In this document: positions 30,653 through 38,225 of the stretch, one piece after another | How the letters are laid out: every line of letters begins with the position of its first letter | Position numbering within the stretch: position 1 is the first letter of the stretch | Source of the DNA: Mastigocoleus sp. MO_188.B34 | GTDB lineage: Bacteria > Cyanobacteriota > Cyanobacteriia > Cyanobacteriales > Nostocaceae | NCBI RefSeq assembly: GCF_030065675.1 | Contig: NZ_JASJDK010000003.1 | Span: forward strand, 1 to 64,000 | DNA: 64,000 nucleotides | Direction: 5' to 3' | Notes under the pieces: generated by a model | The model's input: only the letters and a program-made list of their open reading frames with translations | Told to the model about the DNA's origin: nothing | Databases searched by the model: none | Made by a program: the position numbers and the translations under genes

Positions 30653-31003
30653 ATGAGTCAAAGAGATGGTTTCGGTAGTGGTTTTCTGACCGGCGCATTA
30701 GTTGGCGGTGTAGTTGGAGGTATTGTTGGTGCGATATTTGCTTCGCGACGCGATAATTTATCCCCTGGCGAAGAAGAATTAGATGCAAAAAATAGACCTT
30801 TGCGGGGTCGAGAAATGTCCGCAAAAATACATCAAATGTCTCCCACAGATGGTAATGATTTAGATATGGAAATAGCTCGGCGATCGCTAGAAGATAAGAT
30901 TGCTCAGCTAAACGCAACGATTGACGATGTGCGCCAGCAGTTGGGTAATGTAAATGATGACCAGGGAAGGGATAATGATAAAGCTTCGATTGGTCATGAT
31001 TAG
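30653..31003 (+). CDS. Small glycine-zipper membrane protein (YtxH-like)
   Basis: A 116-residue protein with one N-terminal membrane segment built as a glycine zipper (GFLTGALVGGVVGGIVGAIFAS, residues about 9-30), then a basic stop-transfer (RRD) and a polar tail. The tail includes a probable coiled coil at 71-98 (ARRSLEDKIAQLNATIDDVRQQL). This layout is that of YtxH-type cyanobacterial proteins, which are associated with membranes and have no assigned reaction. It precedes the YggT gene by 128 bases on the same strand. Function unknown. Confidence 0.75.
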   Translation: MSQRDGFGSGFLTGALVGGVVGGIVGAIFASRRDNLSPGEEELDAKNRPLRGREMSAKIHQMSPTDGNDLDMEIARRSLEDKIAQLNATIDDVRQQLGNVNDDQGRDNDKASIGHD

Positions 31004-31131
31004 CTCTCTTCCCCCTGAACGCAGTATATTATGCTAATTGCTGATAAAGTTAAAAAAAACCATAGCAGCATCGGCTAAATTAAAATCGTTATAAGACATC
31101 TTTTGACACTTAGCAGGAAACTGATTCATCC

Positions 31132-31410
31132 ATGAATTTACTGTTTACTACCCTGTCTACTTTTATATCCTTATACTCCCTACTCCTTTTCATCCGGATT
31201 CTTTTAACTTGGTTCCCCAACGTAGACTGGTATAACCAACCATTTGCAGCATTAAGTCAGGTCACAGATCCTTACTTAAATATTTTCCGGTCTTTTATTC
31301 CACCTTTGGGAGGAATTGATTTATCTCCTATCTTAGCTATTTTCGTGCTTCAGATATTGGGTAATGTTCTAGGAACTTTAGCTAGCGGTTTCGCTGGAGT
31401 TGGATTCTAG
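31132..31410 (+). CDS. YggT family membrane protein
   Basis: A 92-residue protein with two hydrophobic segments (about 5-25 and 62-85) around the conserved FIRILLTWFPNVDW and QVTDPYLNIFRSFIPPLGGIDLSPILA motifs that define the YggT/Ycf19 family. Cyanobacterial and plastid relatives act in membrane organisation, nucleoid partitioning or photosystem assembly. Which applies here cannot be told. It follows the glycine-zipper gene on the same strand. Confidence 0.9.
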   Translation: MNLLFTTLSTFISLYSLLLFIRILLTWFPNVDWYNQPFAALSQVTDPYLNIFRSFIPPLGGIDLSPILAIFVLQILGNVLGTLASGFAGVGF

Positions 31411-31619
31411 TATTCATTCAACATCTATTCTTGATTATAATTATCGAGTTTAATTCTGGAATTTTTTCTGTAATACTTCTTCTGTAAGATATTATGAAAT
31501 GTATTCTGGAGTTATCTTCATCTTAGATTAGATAGCGAACTGATACATATCAATAATGAGATGATTGGCGATGATACATCGCCATTATTTTTTGGTGATT
31601 GGTGATTGATAATTGGTAA

Positions 31620-32099
31620 TTAACGAACAGGAGAACTAAAGCCAGAAGCTTTAAATTTCTTGAGTTTCAATGGTGTAGGTTGATTAGAAGCTACAGAAAT
31701 TCTGATTTGAAAATCATTGTCTCCCGGTGAAAGCTCAGTAATAGAACCTAAACGGTTGCGATTTTGCATTACCGGATTATTATTTGCATCGTAAATTCTT
31801 CCGAAAATATCTGCATCATAAACTTTTTTGGAACTGGGATTATATGCTTTCCCCGTAACGATAAAACAATTAGCACTCATAGAATTACCGCTAGTAACCT
31901 GTCCTTTCGCTAGTTCTGGAGGACATTCTTGGTAAGAAAGCTTAGAAAGCTTAATCTGTGTTAAAGCTTCAGCGGTAGGAGTAAAGATCCAAGATAAGAT
32001 AATAACTATAAAGTAAATAAGAAAAACTATCAGCCCTTTTTTTAAATTCTCATTTTGCGACTGTATATATTGCAGCATAAATCCGTTCCACAAAGTCAA
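31620..32099 (-). CDS. Exported or membrane-anchored hypothetical protein
   Basis: A 159-residue protein with an N-terminal hydrophobic segment (GLIVFLIYFIVIILSWIF, about 22-39) ending at TAEALT, either an uncleaved anchor or a signal peptide with a cut near AEA. The mature part has two cysteines (in YQECPPE and MSANCFIV, a possible disulfide) and a domain that reads like a beta-sandwich (FIVTGKAYNPSSKKVYDADIFGRIYD). The start may be the first or a later Met (MLQYIQSQ). It is leftward and convergent with YggT. I do not recognise the family; a periplasmic role is likely. Confidence 0.65.
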   Translation of the reverse strand: MTLWNGFMLQYIQSQNENLKKGLIVFLIYFIVIILSWIFTPTAEALTQIKLSKLSYQECPPELAKGQVTSGNSMSANCFIVTGKAYNPSSKKVYDADIFGRIYDANNNPVMQNRNRLGSITELSPGDNDFQIRISVASNQPTPLKLKKFKASGFSSPVR

Positions 32100-32203
32100 A
32101 TATTAACTTTAGATTACCCTCTATTTGGTCTTCTACGTATCAGAGAATTTTATTTCGCTTTTGTCATAATTAGAAAACTGAGCCTTACATCATTACAAAA
32201 GTT

Positions 32204-32806
32204 ATGAATCCAGATGAGATTGAAGCCGCATTAAAAGTAGCTTTTTTCCGCTGCGATACTGCTAGTTGTCCGTTAACCGAACAACAGAAAAATATTTTGG
32301 TAGAAGCAGTTAAAAATTCTCATTCTGGTGCATCTAATTCTGTTAATCCTTTGGAAGAACTCACAAGCGAAGAATTGGAATTATTTTTACAATTTGTCAA
32401 AAGTCAAGAAGAACAAAACTTTTCTTGGAAAGCGCAATTACTTAATGATTGGTTGCACAATCGAAACTCACAACAAGTCCAATTTATTCGAGATCGGTAC
32501 GGAGTTCAATGGCTTTATCGCTTAGAACCACATCATTTCAATCAGTTTAAGAACGAAAATATTTTTCAACTCAAAATAGGCGATCGCATCCAAGTTTGCA
32601 ATGCTTTATGGGAATGGGTACAGGAAAATGGAGTATGTGCTCCTGAATGGTTCTCTTGTACAGTAGTCAAAATTGATGAAGTTGGTACGGATGAGTATCC
32701 TCAGACCAACTGCATTATTCGCTTTGATGACGACAATGAATATGTGATTCAGGGAATTTACGAATGGAACCGTTACAATTGGCGTTGGTTAGAAAAGTCA
32801 GGCTAA
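32204..32806 (+). CDS. Conserved hypothetical cyanobacterial protein
   Basis: A 200-residue soluble protein without signal peptide or membrane segment. The N-terminal half is helical and acidic (LEELTSEELELFLQF). The C-terminal half looks like a small barrel-type domain rich in Trp (ALWEWVQENGVCAPEWFSCTVVKID, ending RYNWRWLEKSG), perhaps binding a ligand or partner. I cannot assign a family or reaction. It is divergent from the exported protein and has normal codon use. Confidence 0.65.
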   Translation: MNPDEIEAALKVAFFRCDTASCPLTEQQKNILVEAVKNSHSGASNSVNPLEELTSEELELFLQFVKSQEEQNFSWKAQLLNDWLHNRNSQQVQFIRDRYGVQWLYRLEPHHFNQFKNENIFQLKIGDRIQVCNALWEWVQENGVCAPEWFSCTVVKIDEVGTDEYPQTNCIIRFDDDNEYVIQGIYEWNRYNWRWLEKSG

Positions 32807-33161
32807 CACTTGAAACTATAAGACACCCTTGGATATTAATCTAATATAGCGGAGCCTTACGACACAACAGCGATAAAGGTGACCCAAAAAAGATACGCTT
32901 TTGCGCGTCTAACACACCCTTATATATCGGTACAGTTCATTTTCAAACAAATAACACCGTAGATACGCGACGTTAGCCTCTGTCGCGTCTCTACAAAGAA
33001 ATTTAGGCTTATCTGAACCGTATTGCCTTATATATTAAGAGTGTGCTAAACGGTAACAAGCTTAAAATAAAGAATTCTTCTTTGTTTGTTACCAATTTAA
33101 TGAATATTCTTGATAATTTTCAATATATTCTTAAATTTCAGCTTGAATATCAAACTAAAAC
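32807..33161. other. Spacer with a GTAGA-ACGCGAC hairpin
   Basis: A near-perfect inverted repeat GTAGATACGCGAC/GTCGCGTCTCTAC (32959-32971 with 32982-32994, one mismatch) of the genome's TAGAGACG palindrome family lies here. It could serve as a transcription end for either convergent gene, but has no T tract. The rest of the spacer is featureless. Confidence 0.55.
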
Positions 33162-34031
33162 CTAACTTGCCCAACCCAAATGTTCCCTTAATGTATGCTG
33201 CATAATATCCACAGGTATAGTTTCTTCTGGTAACCAAGTTTGTAACGCGATCGCACCTTGCTGAACTAACATTTCTAAACCATCAATTTTAGTTGCACCT
33301 TGGTTTTGGGCGATTTGGAGAAATTTGGTCGGATTGGGAGTATATATCAAATCATAAGCGATCGCATTCTGGGGTAATTGGCTGATTAATTCAATACTTA
33401 GCGGTGATTCTTCTACTTTTGGGTACATTCCCACAGGAGTTGTATTTACCAATAAATTTGCTGATGGTATTAAACTCGGTAATGCACTCCACTCATGAAC
33501 TTGTAATTTTACCTCCAAAGGGGAATCAACCCAACTTTCAGCAAATACCTGTAATTTTGCAGGGTTTCGCCCCACAATATGAATTTCTTTGCAACCTAAC
33601 TGTTTGCAACCTGCAACTACCGCTCTAGCTGCTCCTCCATTACCTAAAATTACTACCACAGATTCTTCCCAATTACGGTCATACTTCCGCAGAGGACATA
33701 CAAATCCCTCCACATCAGTATTAGTTCCAACCCATTGATTATTCTTCAAAGTAACCGTATTCACGGCTCCCACCGCTTGAGCAATTGGGTCTACTTCGGC
33801 TAATAAAGGTAATATCGCTTGTTTATGGGGGATTGTAACACTAAATCCAACAACACCAATTGCTGCTAAACCCGCAACTGCAACCTCTAAGTTCTCTGGT
33901 TCGATCGGGAATGGTAGATACACATAATCTAATCCTAAGTGGGTAATAGCAGCATTATGCATTTTGGGCGATAGGGAATGCTCCACTGGATGTCCAATAA
34001 CCCCCAATAGCTTGGTTTTACCGGTAATCAT
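33162..34031 (-). CDS. aroE: Shikimate 5-dehydrogenase
   Basis: Reduces 3-dehydroshikimate to shikimate with NADPH in aromatic amino acid synthesis. Substrate-binding residues are seen in the N-terminal motif EHSLSPKMHNAAI and the catalytic Lys in VTIPHKQAI. The NADP loop is GNGGAARAVVAG. The C-terminus has DGLEMLVQQGAIALQTW. Two ATGs are possible (34049 and 34031); I prefer 34031 (MITGKTKLLGVIGHP), as in homologues I recall. Length about 289. It is leftward and divergent from the hydrolase gene by about 115 bases. Confidence 0.95.
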   Translation of the reverse strand: MITGKTKLLGVIGHPVEHSLSPKMHNAAITHLGLDYVYLPFPIEPENLEVAVAGLAAIGVVGFSVTIPHKQAILPLLAEVDPIAQAVGAVNTVTLKNNQWVGTNTDVEGFVCPLRKYDRNWEESVVVILGNGGAARAVVAGCKQLGCKEIHIVGRNPAKLQVFAESWVDSPLEVKLQVHEWSALPSLIPSANLLVNTTPVGMYPKVEESPLSIELISQLPQNAIAYDLIYTPNPTKFLQIAQNQGATKIDGLEMLVQQGAIALQTWLPEETIPVDIMQHTLREHLGWAS

Positions 34032-34147
34032 TCTGTTGAAATTTGTCATGTACTTTACCCCTGAAAATCAATTACTCTTTCTGGAGAATTAATAAAAATC
34101 ACTCAATAATTTAAAATTATTAAAATAGATTAATATTTGTTAACGTT

Positions 34148-35095
34148 ATGCGAGTAACTAAAGCTGTGTCTACGGAACCAATTCCCGGTCAATATTGGGA
34201 ATGGCAAGGACATAAAGTTTACTATGTTAACGCAGGAGCAAAGCAAACTGAATATCCTGCTTTGCTTTTGGTGCATGGTTTTGGTGCTTCTACAGATCAC
34301 TGGCGCAAAAATATTACTGAACTGTGCAAAGAGTTTGAGGTATACGCCATTGATTTACTGGGATTTGGCAGGTCTGCGAAACCCAATTTGGAGTACAGTG
34401 GGGACTTGTGGCGCGATCAGCTTTATGATTTTATCACCCAAGTTATCGGGCAAAAAGTTGTTGTTGTGGGTAACTCTCTCGGTGGATACGCCAGTTTATC
34501 TGTTTCCGCTCAGCGTCAGGATGGAGTTGCTGGGGTTGTATTACTTAATAGCGCCGGACCATTCAGCGATAATCAAACTTCTTCAGAATCAGAGTCTCTA
34601 ACTCAACAAAATGAGCCAGTTAATTTTGCCAAACAAGTACAAACTGTATTTGGCGATACTGTTAAATGGGTGTTTCAACAACGATTAACCCAATTTTTAC
34701 TATTCCAGTACATACGTCAACCCTGGGTAATTCGCCAAACCTTAGAAAAAGTTTATTTAGATAAAAGTGCAGTTACCGAACAATTAGTAGAAGAAATTCG
34801 TCGTCCTTCGGGCGATCCTGGTGCTTTTGACGTGTTTTGCTCGGTTTTTAGTACTCGTCAGGGAGAAACAGTAGATGAACTACTGGGTAAATTAACCAGT
34901 CCTTTATTACTACTGTGGGGAGAAGGGGATCCTTGGATGAATGCGAAACAACGTTCTGAAAAGTATCGCCAGTACTATCCGCAAATGACCGAATATTTCC
35001 TTCAAGCTGGTCATTGTCCCCATGATGAGATACCAGAAAAGGTTAATTCTTTGTTGGGAGATTGGGTTAAAAATCAGGTAATGAGTAAGAAGTAA
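34148..35095 (+). CDS. Alpha/beta-fold hydrolase
   Basis: A 315-residue serine hydrolase. Oxyanion motif LVHGFGAS (about 42-49), nucleophile elbow GNSLGGY, acid LLLWGEGDPW, and the catalytic His in QAGHCPHDE near the C-terminus are all present. No signal peptide is apparent, so it is probably cytosolic. Cyanobacterial and plastid enzymes of this shape include pheophytinase-like and lipid-acting esterases. The substrate cannot be told from sequence. It is rightward, 136 bases before petN. Confidence 0.85.
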   Translation: MRVTKAVSTEPIPGQYWEWQGHKVYYVNAGAKQTEYPALLLVHGFGASTDHWRKNITELCKEFEVYAIDLLGFGRSAKPNLEYSGDLWRDQLYDFITQVIGQKVVVVGNSLGGYASLSVSAQRQDGVAGVVLLNSAGPFSDNQTSSESESLTQQNEPVNFAKQVQTVFGDTVKWVFQQRLTQFLLFQYIRQPWVIRQTLEKVYLDKSAVTEQLVEEIRRPSGDPGAFDVFCSVFSTRQGETVDELLGKLTSPLLLLWGEGDPWMNAKQRSEKYRQYYPQMTEYFLQAGHCPHDEIPEKVNSLLGDWVKNQVMSKK

Positions 35096-35231
35096 GGAGT
35101 AAGAAGTAAGGAGTAATGGGTGAGGGTAATTGCTAATTGATGATGGGTAATGGGACAATAGGAATAATGAATATTCCAAGTATGATAAATATTGAAGTAG
35201 TTTTGTAAATTAAGTTTAATCAGAAAACACT

Positions 35232-35321
35232 ATGGGCATTTTGACATTTGGTTGGGTTTCGTTACTAGTTGTTTTTACTTGGTCAATCGCTATGGTAGTT
35301 TGGGGTCGTAACGGACTATAG
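35232..35321 (+). CDS. petN: Cytochrome b6-f complex subunit VIII
   Basis: A 29-residue single-helix subunit of the cytochrome b6-f complex in the thylakoid membrane, needed for assembly of the dimer. The protein is [20 protein letters not shown] followed by MVVWGRNGL, nearly identical to known PetN. The ATG at 35232 and stop at 35319-35321 are unambiguous. It is followed 7 bases later by another tiny membrane protein gene. Confidence 0.97.
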   Translation: MGILTFGWVSLLVVFTWSIAMVVWGRNGL

Positions 35322-35328
35322 AAGTATC

Positions 35329-35496
35329 GTGGAAACTGCTCAATTCCTAAACTATTTGGCTTTGGCGGCTTTGGGTCTATTGGTGCTAGTTACTTTAGGT
35401 ATAGGTTATTTAACGTTTCTGGGTTGGCGCGATCGCCGACTTCAGGAAAACGAAAAACGGGAAACCCGTCGTTCGCTAGCAGCAAAACGTAAGTAA
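35329..35496 (+). CDS. 55-residue single-helix membrane protein next to petN
   Basis: Starts at GTG 35329, seven bases after the petN stop, and ends at 35496. The product, METAQFLNYLALAALGLLVL then a second hydrophobic stretch ending TFLGWRD, has one long membrane segment (about 8-32) and a strongly basic, charged C-terminus (RRLQENEKRETRRSLAAKRK). A protein of this size beside petN is common in cyanobacteria as I recall, but its function is unknown. It is probably co-transcribed with petN and may be in the thylakoid membrane. Confidence 0.75.
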   Translation: METAQFLNYLALAALGLLVLVTLGIGYLTFLGWRDRRLQENEKRETRRSLAAKRK

Positions 35497-35540
35497 ACCT
35501 AAACTACACCAAAGACCTGTTAGACATCTGTGGAAAAAAA

Positions 35541-35626
35541 TGTAGAGACGCGCCATGGTAGGTCAAAAGTTTAGAGACATACCATGGTAGGTCAAAAATG
35601 TAGAGACGTAACATGTTACGTCTCTA
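35541..35626. repeat. TAGAGACG palindrome cluster
   Basis: Three TAGAGACG words precede the potassium-channel gene. The last is a perfect 26-bp palindrome, 35601-35626 (TAGAGACGTAAC and its complement). It ends 22 bases before the channel's ATG and could fold in the 5' leader. The family recurs at 32959, 38121 and 40565. Confidence 0.8.
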
Positions 35627-35647
35627 TGAGGATTTTGGTTAAGGGGA

Positions 35648-36529
35648 ATGGGGAAAAATCGTAAGTCTCCGGAGCTTCGTTTTATTAAACGTCAAGGAAG
35701 ATCCTATTCTATTTGTCTTGGTACCCGTCCATCTTGGGGAAGTTTGTACCATTTTTTGCTCACTATTTCTTGGTGGCGTTTTCTGGCGCTAATTTCTGCG
35801 GTTTATCTCGCAATTAATGCTGTTTTTGCTTTGCTATACTTGGCGGGTGGAAATGGAATTGAAAATGCTCACCCGGGTGATTTTGGTGATGCTTTCTTTT
35901 TCAGCGTTCAAAGTATGGCATCAATTGGTTATGGTGCAATGTACCCAAGCACACGATATGCCAATGTTTTAGTTGTAATTGAAGCATTAGTAGGTTTTTT
36001 TATCATGGCTGTGGCTACCGGGTTAGTTTTTGCCCGATTTTCGCTTCCTACAGCCAAAGTCATGTTTTCTAATTTTGCTGTAATTGCGCCTTATGATGGT
36101 ATTCCAACTTTAATGTTCCGTGCTGCGAACCAACGGGGTAATTTTATTTTGGAAGCACAGATCAAAGTATCTTTAGTGCGTAATGAAATCACGAAAGAAG
36201 GAGATTTCATGCGTCGCTTTTACGATCTGAAGTTGGTACGCAATGAGTCACCGGCTTTTTCTTTGACTTGGACGGTAATGCATCAAATCGATGAAAGTAG
36301 TCCATTTTATAACGAGACAGCAGAATCGCTTCAGGAAAAAGTAGGAGAACTGATCGTTACTTTAACTGGGATTGATGAAACCATTTCTCAAAGCATTCAT
36401 TCCCGGTATTCCTATATTTCGGACGAGATTTTGTGGAATATGCGCTTTGTTGATATTTTATCGTTTACTCCAGATGGTAAACGAGTTATGAACATGAGTC
36501 ATTTTCATGATGTTCTTCCGTTGGAATAG
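35648..36529 (+). CDS. Inward-rectifier (Kir-type) potassium channel
   Basis: A 293-residue bacterial Kir (KirBac-like) channel. Residues about 40-70 form the outer helix, and the selectivity filter is SIGYGAM in SMASIGYGAMYP. A second helix (VIEALVGFFIMAVATGLVFARF) follows, then a cytosolic beta-rich domain (about 140-293) containing the conserved FRAANQRGN. Such channels pass K+ and are gated by cytosolic ligands or lipids. The filter is intact, so it should be a working channel. It stands alone, rightward, behind a palindrome in its leader. Confidence 0.94.
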   Translation: MGKNRKSPELRFIKRQGRSYSICLGTRPSWGSLYHFLLTISWWRFLALISAVYLAINAVFALLYLAGGNGIENAHPGDFGDAFFFSVQSMASIGYGAMYPSTRYANVLVVIEALVGFFIMAVATGLVFARFSLPTAKVMFSNFAVIAPYDGIPTLMFRAANQRGNFILEAQIKVSLVRNEITKEGDFMRRFYDLKLVRNESPAFSLTWTVMHQIDESSPFYNETAESLQEKVGELIVTLTGIDETISQSIHSRYSYISDEILWNMRFVDILSFTPDGKRVMNMSHFHDVLPLE

Positions 36530-36655
36530 AAAAGGCTCATTGATGAACTTCTAAAAAATATTTAATCATTATTTATTTCCCGTAGGGGCGCACCGACGTA
36601 CGCCCTGGCGAGTGGTATATTTTGAATGGAAAGTTCCTAATAGCAATTTGCTTTA

Positions 36656-36832
36656 TTAGTTGCATTCTCTTTTATCTACGTCAGTTTTTACCTGTAGTCC
36701 TTGTGCGTTGACTACAACATCGATACGGTATCTACCATTAACCATATAGATTGTAGTCGCACATCCAATACCAAACATTAGTAGTCCACAAAGGGGTAAG
36801 GTAATCGACCAAATTGTTAAACTGTGTTTCAT
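36656..36832 (-). CDS. Small membrane-anchored or lipoprotein-like peptide
   Basis: A 58-residue protein read from the ATG at 36832 (MKHSLTIWSITLPLCGLLMF), preceded by GGGA at SD distance. It has one hydrophobic N-terminal stretch followed by GIGCATTIY. This resembles a lipoprotein signal (G-C) but is not a clean lipobox. The tail is short and polar and ends KTDVDKRECN. Signs favour a real small gene: suitable SD site and leader-like structure. I cannot assign a function. Confidence 0.5.
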   Translation of the reverse strand: MKHSLTIWSITLPLCGLLMFGIGCATTIYMVNGRYRIDVVVNAQGLQVKTDVDKRECN

Positions 36833-37010
36833 AGCTTTTTTCCCAACTCTGTATATTCCCATTAAAAATTGTGGCTAGGTGAGAACTCGATTGAGAAAAA
36901 AGTTGTTTTTTTGGCTGACTTAGCTCACTTATAGCTGACTTGTAGCTGAAATCCAGCAATTTACATCAACCAAATTATAATTAACTCAATTGGTATAAAT
37001 ATAAAAAGTG

Positions 37011-38096
37011 ATGGGTCGATCGCTTCGGGTTGCGGTAAAGTACATTCAACAAGTTAAATCAGCACTGCCTCGTAATGGTTATCCTAGCCAAAAAGCTTTT
37101 GCTACTGAAATCGGACTTTCCTTGTCCACGGTCAAAAATTTTCTCAGTGGTAAACCAGTTGATTACATCAATTTCGTGGAAATTAGTGAAAAATTAGGGC
37201 TAGAATGGCAAGAAATTGCAGATAAAGAACCAGAAGCACAAGAAAATAACAACCACATTGGGCAAGACTCACCCTTTGTAACCGGTTCTCCCATTACCCA
37301 TCCCCGTCATTTCTTCGGACGACAAAAAGAACTCAAACGCCTATTTAATCTACTGAAGCGCCACCCCCTGCAAAACGCTGCGATTATTGGTCAGCGACGC
37401 ATTGGTAAAACTTCTCTATTGCATTATCTGAAAAATATTACCGCCACACCAATAGAGGAATTACGCCCCCAACAAAAGTATGACTGGCTAACTAATCCAG
37501 AAATATATCGATGGGTTTTCGTAGATTTTCAAGACCCCCGGATGTCAAGCAAGGAGAGATTTTTAAGCCACATTCTGGAAACTCTGCGGATGAATATACC
37601 AGAACCGTGCGACTTAGATAACTTTATGGATGTGATGAGTGATAACTTACATAATCCCACAGTTATCTTACTGGATGAGATTGGTGTGGGTTTACAACGT
37701 TATCCAGAATTGGATGATGAATTTTGGGAAAGCTTGCGTTCTTTAGCAACTAACCATACAGGGGGAAATCTAGCATTTATCTTAGCGACCCATGAATCAC
37801 CTATTGAACTTGCTCATCATACCAGACATAGTTCGCCATTTTTCAATATTTTTGGTTACACCGCCACATTGAGACCACTGAAGGAGGAGGAAGCACGAGA
37901 ATTGATCGCAAGTTCGCCGATTCCCTTTACTGATGATAATGTGGAGTGGATTATTGGGCAAAGTCAAGGTATACCACTGTTGTTACAAATTCTTTGTCGG
38001 GAATGCTTATTTCATTTAGAAGATGGGGATACGGATGATTGGCGTGAAGAAGGATTGAGACAAATCGAACCTTTCAATCATCTATTATTGAGATAA
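37011..38096 (+). CDS. HTH-AAA ATPase (STAND-like) protein
   Basis: A 361-residue protein. The first 70 residues form a helix-turn-helix of the Cro/C1 type (SQKAFATEIGLSLSTVKNFLSGKPV). After a linker comes an AAA-like ATPase: FFGRQKELKRLFNLL, Walker A GQRRIGKTSLL (about residues 129-139) and Walker B VILLDEIG. Cyanobacterial proteins of this design are common but uncharacterised; a signal-transducing ATPase role is probable. The frame opens with GTG-ATG; I prefer the ATG. The next gene, 129 bases on, has the same P-loop style ([11 protein letters not shown]), so they probably act together. Confidence 0.8.
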   Translation: MGRSLRVAVKYIQQVKSALPRNGYPSQKAFATEIGLSLSTVKNFLSGKPVDYINFVEISEKLGLEWQEIADKEPEAQENNNHIGQDSPFVTGSPITHPRHFFGRQKELKRLFNLLKRHPLQNAAIIGQRRIGKTSLLHYLKNITATPIEELRPQQKYDWLTNPEIYRWVFVDFQDPRMSSKERFLSHILETLRMNIPEPCDLDNFMDVMSDNLHNPTVILLDEIGVGLQRYPELDDEFWESLRSLATNHTGGNLAFILATHESPIELAHHTRHSSPFFNIFGYTATLRPLKEEEARELIASSPIPFTDDNVEWIIGQSQGIPLLLQILCRECLFHLEDGDTDDWREEGLRQIEPFNHLLLR

Positions 38097-38120
38097 GAAT
38101 TATTGTAAGAAAATCGCACT

Positions 38121-38148
38121 GTAGAGACGCGCCATGGCGCGTCTCTAC
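38121..38148. repeat. Perfect 28-bp palindrome between the ATPase genes
   Basis: GTAGAGACGCGCCA followed by its exact complement (38121-38148), centred on CCATGG. It belongs to the TAGAGACG palindrome family seen at 32959, 35601 and 40565. It lies 25 bases after the first ATPase and 78 bases before the second. Confidence 0.9.
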
Positions 38149-38225
38149 ACAGCCAAAACTATCGCTTTTGGGTGCTACTTAAGCCCCTCTATTTACTGAT
38201 GGGAAACTGATAACTGATAACTGGA

